The notes beneath the pieces are model-generated. The model had not been told where the DNA came from and did no database searches. It saw nothing but the letters and a program-made list of their open reading frames with translations. DNA of 64,000 nt, taken from Amia ocellicauda (Eukaryota > Chordata > Actinopteri > Amiiformes > Amiidae). Position numbers and translations under genes: made by a program. Position 1 is the stretch's first letter; every line of letters starts with the position of its first letter. The stretch lies in the NCBI RefSeq assembly GCF_036373705.1, contig NC_089864.1:11362001-11426000 (forward strand). The letters run 5' to 3'. Shown in pieces: positions 37,801 through 47,966 of the stretch.

Positions 37801-40800
37801 CTCGCTGAAATCCCAGTATAAAGACCTGGACACATACTGAAAACCTCTTCAAGCCTAAAAAGCTTATTTCGAAATTTTAAATATACAAAAAATAAAGATT
37901 AGGTTACAAAAACAGTCAGATAGGTATACCAGAAATTAAATCTGAAGAATCCCTATGTACAACTGATTTTGATTCTGCTGCTGAAAACCTGTCAGGTTCT
38001 TGGAAGAACAGTGCAATGGAAGTATGTGTAATTGTAGCAGAATTAAATAGGTGAGAGTCTAACATTGATACATTCATATTTATGTATATGTATTTAATTT
38101 CATGTAGGTAACAGAGAAGGTCCCTTTTACAAAGTGTGGGAAGTGTTTGAGAATGTCCTGTGGCATCGGAACAGTATTATTCTGGGTAAGATTTATATGG
38201 CTTTTTATCTCAAAATCAAAAATCACTCTTCCTTTCCATATACATTCTGTTTTACTCTACATAAAGATTCACCCAGGTTGTTATGTTTGCATAGTAAGAT
38301 CTTCCTTTCTCTGTAAAAAAAATAAATGAAAAATAAACCCAGAAGGAACAAGGTTGTGTGTATTTAAATCAAGAACTCCCCTAAAATGTTGTTCCAGTAC
38401 TTCATAAATATTTACACAAGGCAATCGCACCAGAACATATAAGCTGGACAGATGACAATACATTTGATTTGCATTCTCTAAAGAGGTATTCAGAATATAC
38501 CAGAAAGCTGTGATGTGTAATGTACTCAAACCCCCAAGATGTCAATAACCTTTCCTAAGTTCCTTTTAAGAGGAATTGCTTTTCAGCTAAACCTGATAAT
38601 CAATGTAAAGCTGCTGATTGCAAAATAGGTATGAGTGAGTAGACAAGCATTACACACAACATACTTGTGGTTATCAAAGGATGTGTACTGCTTCTGAATT
38701 TGTGAAATCTGTTTGTATACTAAAAGGGTGAGATTTCCACCCACTGTTTTGTTTCTCCTGTTAGGCGTTTTCATTTGTCTCATAAGTGTTTGGCTTCTCT
38801 GTGTTATAATTAGGGAAATTGCCTTAGTATTACGGAACAGCAAGTCACTTTGGAAACAAATGCTTTCCATTCAGATGTGCTGAAGTCTGTAATCTCTGCA
38901 GCACTAAAAACATGGCATTTCTGTTTAAAAATGTATCATCTGTAATAAGACGTTAAACCTATTTTATCTGTATGTTTTAGTGCTATAAACATACTTATAT
39001 TATATTTGAGTCTTTCAATTCACCAGTATTATAAAAAAAAGATATTGTATGAAGTGAATAATGACCAGACAGGAAGTTTACAATTAGTTTACAGTCAAAA
39101 TCAATGACAATAATCCCCTATTGTTTTGTTTTTAGATTTTGCTGATTATTGCTTCCGTTGTTGGGATTATAGTCTACCGCCTGGCTGTGTTCTTCGCTTT
39201 CTCTGCAAAACTGAGAAAAGCCACAAAGGAACTGGAGCCCTTCAGAGAGTACGTTACTCCCCAGAACGCCACTACAGTAACAGCCTCGCTCATCAGCTTT
39301 GTCATCATCATGGTCCTCAACATTGTCTACGAGAAGGTAGCAATCTGGATCACTGACTTTGGTGAGGAACAAATCTTCTGAAAAGTCAGGTCATTCACTG
39401 AACCTGACAAAGCTCTGTAATACTGTCATTTAGTGTGCAAGTCAAACAAAAAAACAGGATCTTCTACCTTTAACATGTCTCTCTAAATGCTGATTAACTC
39501 AACCAGTAACACTCCTTCCTTAGAGATTTTACTTTTAAAATCAAACCACATTTTATATTTTGACATACCATTTAAGCCTGAATAATAATGAGACAGTTAA
39601 TCATCTTATTGTTTCATTGTCACATTGTATTGTTGGAGGGCTTCCTCCCTTCTGCAGATTATTTCAGAAATTCCATATGAAATACCAAATTCGGTCATTC
39701 GAGTTTTTACTGATGCATTACATTTTGGTTTCTAGACTGTATTTATGACATTTTTTTTCTGTTTGTCTTTTGCTTTCTTCTACTAATTCCAGAACTGCCC
39801 CGGACACAGACTGAATACGAGAACAGCTTAACCATGAAGATGTTTCTTTTCCAGTTTGTCAACTACTATTCTTCCTGCTTCTACATTGCTTTTTTTAAGG
39901 GTAAGATCGTGGGTTACCCTGGCGATCCGGTCTACTGGCTTGGTAGATACAGAAATGAGGAGGTGAGCAGAGTTTTCAATTCCCTCTTTTTGCCGTTTCA
40001 GAGTCATGGTGGCCAGGTAAACTGTGTTGACATATTGCCTATTTAAACATGGCATATGTCCTGTTTCCTTCAGGTCCACGTCTTTTCATCACTGGGTAGA
40101 TTTCATCATCAGCACTTTGCATATTCAGTTACAAACTACACACGAAGACTGAATATTCTTTAATGACCTACGATTCCAAAACAGACTTTTGTCCAACAGT
40201 TGGTCTGTTTTTCAAGTCTTTAATTTCACACACCCCTTTGTTCTAATGTTTTTCAACACTTTAATTTCTCCCCTTTTTATCAATGAATGCATCACTCAGT
40301 TGGCTTGTTTACACGGGTGCGTTCAAGTCGTGCAGACCTTCTGCAGTCAGTGTGAAGGAAGCTGTTTACATGATCAAATATTTCAGTAAAACATATTGGG
40401 AGGAATACGTGCATATTAACCAGCATGTAAACATAATGTGCAGTACACCAGGTGAATATTTGTTGCTTGTGGTCACTCAATGACAGTTGTTTTTTTGTTA
40501 TACATGTTACATTTATTTTAACTTCTTAGTTAATCTTATTTTGTAAGTATTTATTATTAAAGAACAGTAATAATTATTAGAATAAAAATTAGTCGCGAGA
40601 GAGATGGGGAGGAGGGGGCCATTTAAAATTGGGATATAGCACAATTATTGACTCGTTATATTTTAATACGTAAAAAGTTTTTACATATTTTAATAAACTC
40701 GAAATTTGAAATGTATCTTTAACTTTTAACTTTATACAACATGATGCGCTTAGAAATGGCTTCACCTGTCTATTCCAGCTGCGCACATCAATGCAGAAAA

Positions 40801-43800
40801 TGCGCTTTTCAACAGGGCTGTTTGTGTTGCATTTAGTAACCTGGCAGCATCTTTATCGTGGGCAGCTGACTGAAGCTGAAGATATAGATGTTGAATTGTA
40901 GTGCCAATTGCAGTCTAAACGCTAACGCCAGCAGGCCTGTCGCCAGCCTTATACCAATACAAAAGATTTCATTCAAAAGGAAAGTTAAAAACTAGTTGAG
41001 CCGATCAGAGGACAGGCAGATGAGCTGTATCACCTGCGATTCTTTAATTGTTTCTCAAAATGTGCGCATATACATAAACATGAAAAATAATAATAACTTT
41101 ATGCAATAAACTGTGTAAATAAATGCATAGATGGATATATATTTATATTGGCACAAATTACCCTCCATATTTATTTTCTGAATTGAATGAATACATTTGA
41201 AAACCGACTACAACTGCTGGTCTAAAAGTGTATTTTGTAACTGAATATGCAATTTAGTGATGAACTGATGCTGGTGATGAAATGTTTGTGACGAAAAGGT
41301 TTCCTTCCTGGCACATCTCCAACTTTACAGACTCTTTCCAATGTATCGCACAGAGATTTACTTTGATTGCTTTTGTGAAGTTGATTTTATTCATTTGGAA
41401 TGAGCTTCATGCCTACAAAAGTCATCTTAATTTGTAGCGTTTCCAGAAAAGAAAGGATGAATTGGCACATTCGAGACCTAAACATCATTCCATCGAATTC
41501 AAGAACCCAATCCTCTTATCCTGCAAAAACATCTTCAGAACTATAATCTGTCTATAATCTATAATCAGTTGATCTTAGAGAAATGAAAGAGAAACTCATT
41601 ACAGTTATTGTGACATGTTGTGGGACAGCTACTGTGTGTCAGAGCAGGGTTCTGAGCCGGCATTTTCTGTGTTTAAATACAGTGTGATCCCGGTGGTTGC
41701 CTCCTTGAGTTGACGACTCAGTTGACAATTATAATGGGTGGCAAAGCCATCTGGAACAACATACAAGAAGTGCTGCTTCCGTAAGTATGCTTGCAAGCCT
41801 CATTACCCACCACTAGACTGTGTTACTCTGAGCGTTAGTGTGTTTCCTTCTGCCTTCTTGGGAATGTGTTTAGAGATGGCAGTCCTTAGCAGAGGCTTTG
41901 GGTTGTCTACATTTAAGATAATTCTGTCCTGTTTAGTGCAGCATGTTTAATCTAATAACAAAATATGTGCAGTAGTGTTTGTCTGTTGGGTTTGTACTGT
42001 ACAGCTACATTTTATTTGAACCCTTATCTAGACTCTTAATATTCTAAACAACAGATCAAATTAGATAGTGTGTACAACCCCAGCTCTCTTCCTCCAGGAA
42101 GGACTTAATTTAGCTAATGTATAAATGCTGCATCAAGTATAATGCCCTGTTTCCAGTAGCCACGTTTAGCTGCACCTCAGCGTGGCCGTGCCAGGCCAGG
42201 GGGTTTCCAATAGGGCTCAGCTGCACCTCCGCCTGTGCCTGAACTAGTTTCAGGAGCACAGTTTCGTACATCGTACCGGCTAAGTCCCAAACTGTTCCAA
42301 GGCACGTACTGTGACGTTCTGACGCAGCGTGTCTGGATTCTGACATTGTAACTACAGTAATGGCGGCCACTCTCGATGTGAGAAATGCGGTAGAAACTTT
42401 AGTTAACTTAATTATATTTGTAATCCCTCCTTATCGCTATAACTATATGTTAATGGTAATCCAAGTATAGACGCTTTACCAACTGCAGAAATACAAACCT
42501 TACTTTACAAAACTTAGCGATTTAATACAACTGAGCCATTCATTACAGTGTCAAAGGTGTTTTTAAAATAATCCCATTCACAATAAAAGCTGACGCCACA
42601 CACAATGTTATTTTGTGACATTGATAAAGCTGCAGGTATACAGAGAAAACATGCTAACACTGAATTTGTGGAAAAACTGTTGGAGTAAGTTATGGATCCC
42701 AGAGTGTTGTAGCCGTATTTATATATACAACCTTTCGTTTTGCTTAAGAAACTGGCTGTGACTGTCATACTGTATATTTCATGATATATAGACATGTAGT
42801 GGCTACACGTGACAGATTTAAACCCATCACACTGTATTTAATAATGCAACGCAGCTCAGTCTCCCACAGATAAATAATAAGGGAGAATATCTAGGATTAA
42901 GGATTAGGATTAATATCTAGGATTAAATTAAACTATATTGTCATTGTTAATAGGATCATGATACAGGGAGAAGTAACAGTTATTTACATAAAGAAAATGA
43001 ACTAGATGAAATTTTAAGTGATGTAATATATTGTTTCAATGTGTCCCGGTTTCTACTATTGAATATCTGGTATAACTTATACTATAAGACTGTGTTAGAT
43101 ATCGTAAAAACATTTCAGCCCAAAGTTTATTGCACTTTAATGTTAGAGGTATTTCAGCCTCCAGTGTTAAACACTAAATCCCAGAGTGCCAAGTGTCCCA
43201 GGATGCGTTTTGACCTTTCGTGTCTCAGTCACTTCCTAGGGCAGCTGTACCTCATGACAATGATTGGAAACACTGCTGGCACAGTGTAGGTGCACAGTCA
43301 CAGCACGGCCATGCTGAGGTGCACCTGAACGTGGCCAGTGGAAACTGGGTATAAGTGTATAAACGGTGACTGTGGCCTTCCTTTACTAGATGGGTGAAGA
43401 ATCTCATATTCCGCTATTGCATGAGTCCAAGGACACAAAAGGCTGTTCCACGATGGGAGCAAGACTATGAGCTCCAGCCATTGGGAAAGCTGGGATTGTT
43501 TTATGAATACCTTGAAATGGGTAAGCATGGTTTTTACAAGTTGGTTCCTACAACGACCACATAAAACATGAGAAGATTAAATAAGAAGCTTTGCAGGCGT
43601 GAGCTAGAAAAGAGACGCTGTATGCTGAAACAAGTGGAAACATCTTGCAGAGGCCTTCACCCAGTAGTGCATGGATAAAGGCTGATGAGATGTATAGCCA
43701 CTCGTATCGATCAACTGCTGGATGAAGGCTCCCCAAGATGTTTCCACTTGCTTCGATCTACAGCTTCTCTTTTCCATGTTTATGATTTCATCTTCCCATC

Positions 43801-44615
43801 CTTTATGTGATCATCTAGGTCTTCTGTCATCTCAAGGGATCCATTCAGTAGCTTCCTTTGTCCATCTTTGGTATTTAACATTTTCACTATTTCAATTATG
43901 TCACGTTTTCGTTTCTTCTCAGATTGATTAACCTCTTCTTGTTATTCTAAGCATACATCTGTCCATGCTTATTTGTGTCATATGCATATATCATTTTTAA
44001 ATGTAGATGTCCATTTACTTTTCTTCACACCTTGTGCTGACTGCATGTTCTCTGTTTCAGTGATCCAGTTTGGTTTCGTCACCTTGTTTGTGGCCTCCTT
44101 CCCTCTGGCACCCCTCTTGGCCCTCCTCAATAACGTGTTTGAGATCCGAGTGGACGCCTGGAAGATCACCACACAGTTTCGCCGGGTGGTGCCAGAGAAG
44201 GCACAAGACATTGGAGCATGGCAGCCCATCCTTCAGGGCATTGCCATTCTGGCTGTGGTAACAAATGTAAGTACAGGCTGAGGTTCATTTTTGTTGTCCA
44301 TTATACTAAAATAATTATATAATACTATTCAGTATATGAATACTTTGTCTCCCACCAGTGATATATAGATATATACACTCTATACATTATATACTCCCAC
44401 ACTAATCTCAGTTGTACTGCCTTCATATTAAAGAGAAATCAGAATCGGAATCATCTGTGATTATATCACTTGGAGTTGTTAGACTTTCATAGCTTTATCT
44501 TACCTGCATGCTCAAAGATAAAATCCAGTCTGACAGCAGGATTTGGAAAGCATTTTACTTTTATCATCATTGAAAATACTGACTGGCAAAGTACGTAAGA
44601 AAAAGGAACCTCAGA

Positions 44616-44673
<58 letters not shown>

Positions 44674-47600
44674 CAGTGAGGGGAAAAAGTATTTGATCCC
44701 CTGCTGATTTTGTACGTTTGCCCTCTGACAAAGAAATGATCAGTCTATAATTTTAATGGTAGGTGTATTTTAACAGTGAGAGACAGAATAACAAAAAAAT
44801 CCAGAGAAACGCATTTCAAAAAAGTTATGAATTGATTTGCATGTTAATGAGGGAAATAAGTATTTGATCCCCTATCAATCAGCAAGATTTCTGGCTCCCA
44901 GGTGTCTTTTATACAGGTAATGAGCTGAGATTAGGAGCTCTCTCTTAAAGGGAGTGCTCCTAATCTCAGCTCGTTACCTGTATAAAAGACACCTGTCCAC
45001 AGAAGCAATCAATCTATCAGATTCCAAACTCTCCACCATGGCCAAGACCAAAGAGCTGTCCAAGGATGTCAGGGACAAGATTGTAGACCTACACAAGGCT
45101 GGAATGGGCTACAAAGACCATCGCCAAGCAGCTTGGTGAGAAGGTGACAACAGTTGATGCGATTATTCGCAAATGGAAGAAACACAAAATAACTGTCAGT
45201 CTCCCTCGGTCTGGGGCTCCATGCAAGATCTCGCCTCGTGGAGTTTCAATGATCATGAGAACGGTGAGGAATCATCCCAGAACTACACGGGAGGATCTTG
45301 TTAATGATCTCAAGGCAGCTGGGACCATAGTCACCAAGAAAACAATTGGTAACACACTACGCCGTGAAGGACTGAAATCCTGCAGCGCCCGCAAGGTCCC
45401 CCTGCTCAAGAAAGCACATGTACAGGCCCTTCTGAAGTTTGCCATTGAACATCTGAATGATTCAGAGGAGAACTGGGTGAAAATGTTGTGGTCAGATGAG
45501 ACCAAAATCAAGCTCTTTGGCATCAACTCAACTCGCCGTGTTTGGAGGAGGAGGAATGACCCCAAGAACACCATCCCCACCGTCAAACATGGAGGTGGAA
45601 ACATTATGCTTTGGGGGTGTTTTTCTGCTAAGGGGACAGGACAACTGCACCGCATCAAAGGGACGATGGATGGGGCCATGTACCGTCAAATCTTGGGTGA
45701 GAACTCAGCCAGGGCATTGAAAATGGGTCGTGGATGGGTATTCCAGCATGACAACGACCCAAAACACACAGCCAAGGCAACAAAGGAGTGGCTCAAGAAG
45801 AAGCACATTAAGGTCCTGGAGTGGCCTAGCCAGTCTCCAGACCTTAATCCCATAGACATTCTTTAGGGAGCTGAAGGTTCGAGTTGCCAAACGTCAGCCT
45901 GGAAACCTTAATGACTTGGAGAGGATCTGCAAAGAGGAGTGGGACAAAATCCCTCCTGAGATGCGTGTAAACCTGGTGGCCAACTACAAGAAACGTCTGA
46001 CCTCTGTGATTGCCAACAAGGGTTTTGCCACCAAGTACTAAGTCGAAGGGGTCAAATACTTATTTCCCTCATTAACATGCAAATCAATTTATAACTTTTT
46101 TGAAATGCGTTTTTCTGGATTTTTTTGTTGTTATTCTGTCTCTCACTGTTAAAATACACCTACCATTAAAATTATAGACTGATCATTTCTTTGTCAGTGG
46201 GCAAACGTACAAAATCAGCAGGGGATCAAATACTTTTTTCACCCACTGTAGTGGCAAAGGCCTTTACTTCAGTATGGGAGGCTAATTTAATTTTTAATTT
46301 CTACTAGAAAGTTTGGCAATTAGTCTTTTCAAAACATTTATTTTCTGCAAACTGTTAGAATGGGGAGTGCTATAATTACAGAGAATCACACAGAACACAT
46401 AATTGAAAGTGCTAACAAAAAAAAGAAATGTGCAGGGGGAGGGTGGCGTTTCCTCTTGTCATGAAAATGTCATGAAAGTCACCGATCAACACTTCAACTC
46501 TACTCAGAATTTGGAGTATGTGATAACAAATTAATATATCATATACTATATAATTCTACTTATGTGAAACAGTTATACTAACATTGTTCTTTCCACTTCC
46601 ACTGGAGCAAATAATTGAAAAATGTGCTGTTTACTGGAACTGTATGAGTGGCTTTTAGCTTGACTACAAAAGAGCAGAAGTTCACATGTATAGAGCGTGC
46701 CAATACGAAACATACAGATTGCTAATGATGAGCTGTCTTGCACATTGTTCATGAGTTCCATCGCTTTATGTTCCCACAGGCCATGATCATTGCTTTTACA
46801 TCCGACATGATCCCGAGATTAGTTTACTACTGGTCCTTCTCTGTGTATCCCTACGGAGAGCACCCAGACCACACCATGATGGGCTACATCAACAATTCCC
46901 TCTCTGTCTTCAGAATCAGTGACTTCTCCAATGAAAGCCTGCCCCTCCAGTTAAACCTGGGCAACATCACCACCTGCAGGTTAATGTCTGAATCGCCGAA
47001 CCAACTATTAAAGATAATATTACCTCTATCCCAATATAACGCGGTCCTCAGGAGCCAAAAACTCTTACCACGATATAGCTGAAACCACGTTTTGACAAGC
47101 TCGCTTTGGCCTCCAGCATTTCCCTTATTAATAGTCGGCAAAAATCATTGCTCAATCAATTGCTTACTTAGCAACAGGGGGATGAATGCATAGTAAATCA
47201 AAGTCAGAGATTACAGTAGAGTTAATGGATAATTTCCAACATATACATTTCAAATATCAACTGCATTTAAGCTTTACAGTACTACACTGTGCATTAATAT
47301 CTCAACTTTGCTTTCTTAGGTATCGGGATTTTAGATATCCACCTGGACACCCAAAACAATATGAATACAGTATTTACTATTGGCATGTCATCGCTGCCAA
47401 ACTGGCTTTCATTATAGTTATGGAGGTAAGTGAACTAACATACTTCTTAAAAGAATTTAATATCAACAGGAAACAGCACTTCAAATTATCATCTTAATAT
47501 TGTGCTTCAGTGTGCATTAGTGTATCCTATTGTAATCATTCCAGAGTTTCAAAGGTGTTTTGAAAAGAAAATTGTGTGAGTTGTGCCGTCTCTTACAGAT

Positions 47601-47966
47601 TTTTCTTGCATTGGAAAAAACTCCTGCATATTGCTAAATTGCACTCTGTATTCCTTGCATCTTGATCGTCTGTTAATTAGGTGTTTTCGGAGCGTCTCTA
47701 AAACCATGTTTATGATTGATCGTGTCTCTTTTGTTGTTGTTGTTTTGCAGCACATTGTCTACTTCACGAAGTTCATCCTGTCGTATATCATTCCGGACGT
47801 ACCTATAGAAGTAAAAGAGCAGATCAAACGGGAGAAATACTTAACCCAGAAGCTGCTTCACGAGGCCAGCCTGAAACTGGTGACCAGACGCATGAAACCC
47901 ATTACTGACAAACTACTCAAACGCTCAGATGGAGACTTTAAGTTAATCACCGAAAGCAGTGAATAG
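18056..47966 (+). CDS. ano6: ano6 (TMEM16F) anoctamin, complete coding region (20 exons)
   Basis: Calcium-activated phospholipid scramblase and ion channel of the plasma membrane. Twenty exons join in phase to 907 residues (human about 910). The cytoplasmic N-terminal dimerisation domain covers residues 1-280. Ten membrane helices follow, for example TM1 at 288-313, TM2 near 370-391, TM3 near 449-478 and TM4 near 505-530. The six calcium ligands known from TMEM16 structures are present: N614/E618 in [11 protein letters not shown]661/E664 in FYEYLEM and E693/D697 in FEIRVDAWK. Paralogue ANO5 is excluded by [16 protein letters not shown] and by the dbx2/arid2 neighbours. The N terminus (exons 1-3) is the least certain part. 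An alternative exon 3 acceptor would give 940 residues. Confidence 0.95.
18126..25526. other. ano6 intron 1
   Basis: About 7.4 kb of AT-rich sequence. No exon, RNA gene or complete mobile element recognised. Confidence 0.55.
25527..25597 (+). CDS. ano6: ano6 coding exon 2 (possibly alternative)
   Basis: 71 nt between a long T-rich acceptor and a gtgagt donor. It joins exon 1 in phase and encodes [19 protein letters not shown]. It restores phase 0 for exon 3. Skipping it would break the frame from exon 1 unless another donor is used. Confidence 0.75.
26508..26549. repeat. short tandem repeat, 16-bp unit
   Basis: Two exact copies of gtatgtaatgacctgc (26508-26539) and a degenerate partial third copy, in ano6 intron 2. 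Confidence 0.85.
27448..28274. mobile_element. 827-bp hAT-type element with exact 8-bp target duplication
   Basis: It is flanked by the perfect 8-bp direct repeat attatgac (27440-27447 and 28275-28282). The left end tagaggtcgaccgat pairs with the right end read in reverse, taaattggttgtccgat, allowing a 2-nt gap, and similarity continues inward. It resembles the common fish repeat beginning agaggtcgaccgat. No transposase is detectable, so it is non-autonomous or eroded. It lies in ano6 intron 2. Confidence 0.88.
29014..29142 (+). CDS. ano6: ano6 coding exon 3
   Basis: Encodes [20 protein letters not shown] and [16 protein letters not shown], the conserved start of the anoctamin dimerisation domain. 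The acceptor ttcttatccacag is strong. The frame stays open upstream to 28915, where a weaker gactggtag acceptor is also in phase and would add 33 residues including [15 protein letters not shown]. The donor is AAA/gtaagt. Confidence 0.85.
29972..30037 (+). CDS. ano6: ano6 coding exon 4
   Basis: 66 nt encoding [20 protein letters not shown] and RS. The second of two tandem donors (AGATCT/gtaagt) was chosen because it gives the family-typical VRS/VVDEK junction. The upstream GGG/gtgaga would drop three residues. Confidence 0.9.
30205..31748 (-). mobile_element. Tc1-like transposon, second family (1544 bp)
   Basis: Terminal inverted repeats of more than 150 bp begin cagtactatgcaaaagtttt on the left and, in reverse, cagtactgtgcaaaagtttt on the right. 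Both abut TA dinucleotides. It lies in ano6 intron 4, antisense to the gene. It differs in terminal repeats and transposase from the other Tc1 family in this window. Confidence 0.95.
30301..31367 (-). pseudogene. broken Tc1-like transposase (second family)
   Basis: Pieces in several frames make up one DDE transposase. There is an N-terminal helix-turn-helix part with [15 protein letters not shown] (30971-31210). A segment [10 protein letters not shown] (near 30870-30900) holds the first catalytic aspartate and is followed by a stop. The C-terminal part (30301-30819) has [27 protein letters not shown] (second aspartate), SPDLNIIE (glutamate) and a GHTKYGF-type end. Frameshifts and stops make it non-functional. 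Confidence 0.9.
31749..31830 (-). repeat. (ATT)n tract with L2-like tail remnant
   Basis: About eighteen ATT units are followed by tttatttatttcttggcag, which resembles the reverse of an L2-type 3' tail, as in the fuller L2 copy at 52.67 kb. The Tc1 element at 30205-31748 directly abuts it. Confidence 0.65.
32080..32358 (+). CDS. ano6: ano6 coding exon 5
   Basis: 279 nt from a ccccaag acceptor to ATG/gtgagt. Encodes [20 protein letters not shown] and the [20 protein letters not shown] segment of the dimerisation domain. Confidence 0.96.
32747..32860 (+). CDS. ano6: ano6 coding exon 6
   Basis: 114 nt. Encodes [20 protein letters not shown] and YKAAYPLHD, phase 0 at both ends. Confidence 0.96.
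34044..34159 (+). CDS. ano6: ano6 coding exon 7
   Basis: 116 nt. Encodes [20 protein letters not shown] and [19 protein letters not shown], before TM1. The donor is AG/gtatca, weaker than most in this gene. Confidence 0.95.
34737..34871 (+). CDS. ano6: ano6 coding exon 8 (TM1)
   Basis: 135 nt. Encodes [20 protein letters not shown] and the rest of TM1 through [14 protein letters not shown]. The donor AG/gtattc is weak, but phase and homology support it. Confidence 0.95.
35754..35859 (+). CDS. ano6: ano6 coding exon 9
   Basis: 106 nt. Encodes the cysteine-rich first extracellular loop, [20 protein letters not shown] to TCESSK. These cysteines are conserved in the family as disulphide formers. 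Confidence 0.96.
36536..36596 (+). CDS. ano6: ano6 coding exon 10 (TM2 start)
   Basis: 61 nt. Encodes [20 protein letters not shown], ending in phase 1 at a gtgagt donor. Confidence 0.95.
37011..37156 (+). CDS. ano6: ano6 coding exon 11
   Basis: 146 nt. Encodes [20 protein letters not shown] and the acidic cytoplasmic loop [16 protein letters not shown]. Confidence 0.96.
37390..37408. repeat. T homopolymer
   Basis: About 19 T in ano6 intron 11. Confidence 0.9.
38108..38185 (+). CDS. ano6: ano6 coding exon 12
   Basis: 78 nt. Encodes [20 protein letters not shown] and the start of TM3 (GTVLFW), with a gtaaga donor. Confidence 0.95.
39136..39361 (+). CDS. ano6: ano6 coding exon 13 (TM3-TM4)
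   Basis: 226 nt. Encodes [20 protein letters not shown] and TM4 ([20 protein letters not shown]). This TM3-TM5 neighbourhood includes the part of the protein tied to lipid scrambling in mammalian ANO6. Confidence 0.96.
39793..39962 (+). CDS. ano6: ano6 coding exon 14 (TM5)
   Basis: 170 nt. Encodes [38 protein letters not shown] and the loop [17 protein letters not shown]. Confidence 0.97.
41683..41780 (+). CDS. ano6: ano6 coding exon 15 (TM6)
   Basis: 98 nt. Encodes [20 protein letters not shown] and [13 protein letters not shown]614 and E618 of the TM6 calcium site are intact. Confidence 0.97.
42145..43349. mobile_element. 1.2-kb terminal-inverted-repeat element, unclassified
   Basis: The left end begins ccctgtttccagtagccacg and the right end read in reverse begins cccagtttccactggccacg. 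About 41 of the first 48 positions match, including a shared gcacctcagc and tggccgtgc. No transposase was recognised. The flanks gtataatg and tataagtg are similar but not an exact duplication, so the superfamily is open; hAT is possible. It fills most of ano6 intron 15. Confidence 0.8.
43390..43520 (+). CDS. ano6: ano6 coding exon 16 (start of TM7)
   Basis: 131 nt. Encodes [20 protein letters not shown] and [20 protein letters not shown] with calcium ligands E661 and E664. Only 40 bp of intron separate its acceptor from a transposon-like repeat ending at 43349. Confidence 0.96.
43614..43767. repeat. 155-bp imperfect inverted repeat (fold-back)
   Basis: Arms of about 54 bp (43614-43667 and 43713-43767) pair with several mismatches around an exact 17-bp core caagtggaaacatcttg (43631-43647 and its reverse at 43734-43750). 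It lies in ano6 intron 16 and may be a small MITE. Confidence 0.85.
44061..44266 (+). CDS. ano6: ano6 coding exon 17 (TM7-TM8)
   Basis: 206 nt. Encodes [20 protein letters not shown], then [20 protein letters not shown] with calcium ligands E693 and D697, and ends TN/gtaagt. Confidence 0.97.
44619..44669. repeat. (AT)n microsatellite
   Basis: About 25 AT units next to the left end of Tc1 copy 2. Confidence 0.92.
44674..46248 (+). mobile_element. Tc1-like transposon, copy 2, full length (1575 bp)
   Basis: Terminal repeats of about 200 bp, the left beginning cagtgaggggaaaaagtatt and the right in reverse beginning cagtgggtgaaaaaagtatt, with TA on both sides (44672-44673 and 46249-46250). It lies in ano6 intron 17 in sense orientation. 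It contains the same leader hairpin as copy 1 (arms 44899-44937 and 44957-44995, one mismatch, 19-nt loop). Confidence 0.97.
45039..46041 (+). pseudogene. frameshifted Tc1-like transposase (copy 2)
   Basis: It begins at ATG 45039 with [20 protein letters not shown]. An extra A after GMGYK shifts the frame and ends it early. The main body (45144-45866) reads through [26 protein letters not shown] and [12 protein letters not shown] 2-nt loss at DLNPI removes the third catalytic residue (glutamate) from the frame and gives a stop. The old frame resumes to GFATKY and TAA near 46041. It is inactive as read. Confidence 0.94.
46780..46979 (+). CDS. ano6: ano6 coding exon 18
   Basis: 200 nt. Encodes [20 protein letters not shown] and a long extracellular loop with candidate N-glycosylation sites NNS, NES and NIT. 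The donor AG/gttaat is non-optimal, but the next exon restores the conserved [11 protein letters not shown]. Confidence 0.95.
47320..47425 (+). CDS. ano6: ano6 coding exon 19 (TM10 start)
   Basis: 106 nt. Encodes [20 protein letters not shown] and [15 protein letters not shown]. Confidence 0.96.
47751..47966 (+). CDS. ano6: ano6 coding exon 20 and stop
   Basis: 216 nt including TAG. Encodes the end of TM10 ([20 protein letters not shown]) and the cytoplasmic tail with [19 protein letters not shown]. Confidence 0.96.
   Translation, partial: HIVYFTKFILSYIIPDVPIEVKEQIKREKYLTQKLLHEASLKLVTRRMKPITDKLLKRSDGDFKLITESSE

Noticed and set aside
42880..42925. Interstitial telomere-like repeat (ggatta/aggatt units)
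   Set aside because: Only a few irregular units that do not match TTAGGG. It is simple-sequence noise inside the element at 42145-43349.
44487..44672. Tyr-Ile repeat frame
   Set aside because: Translation of an (AT)n run.
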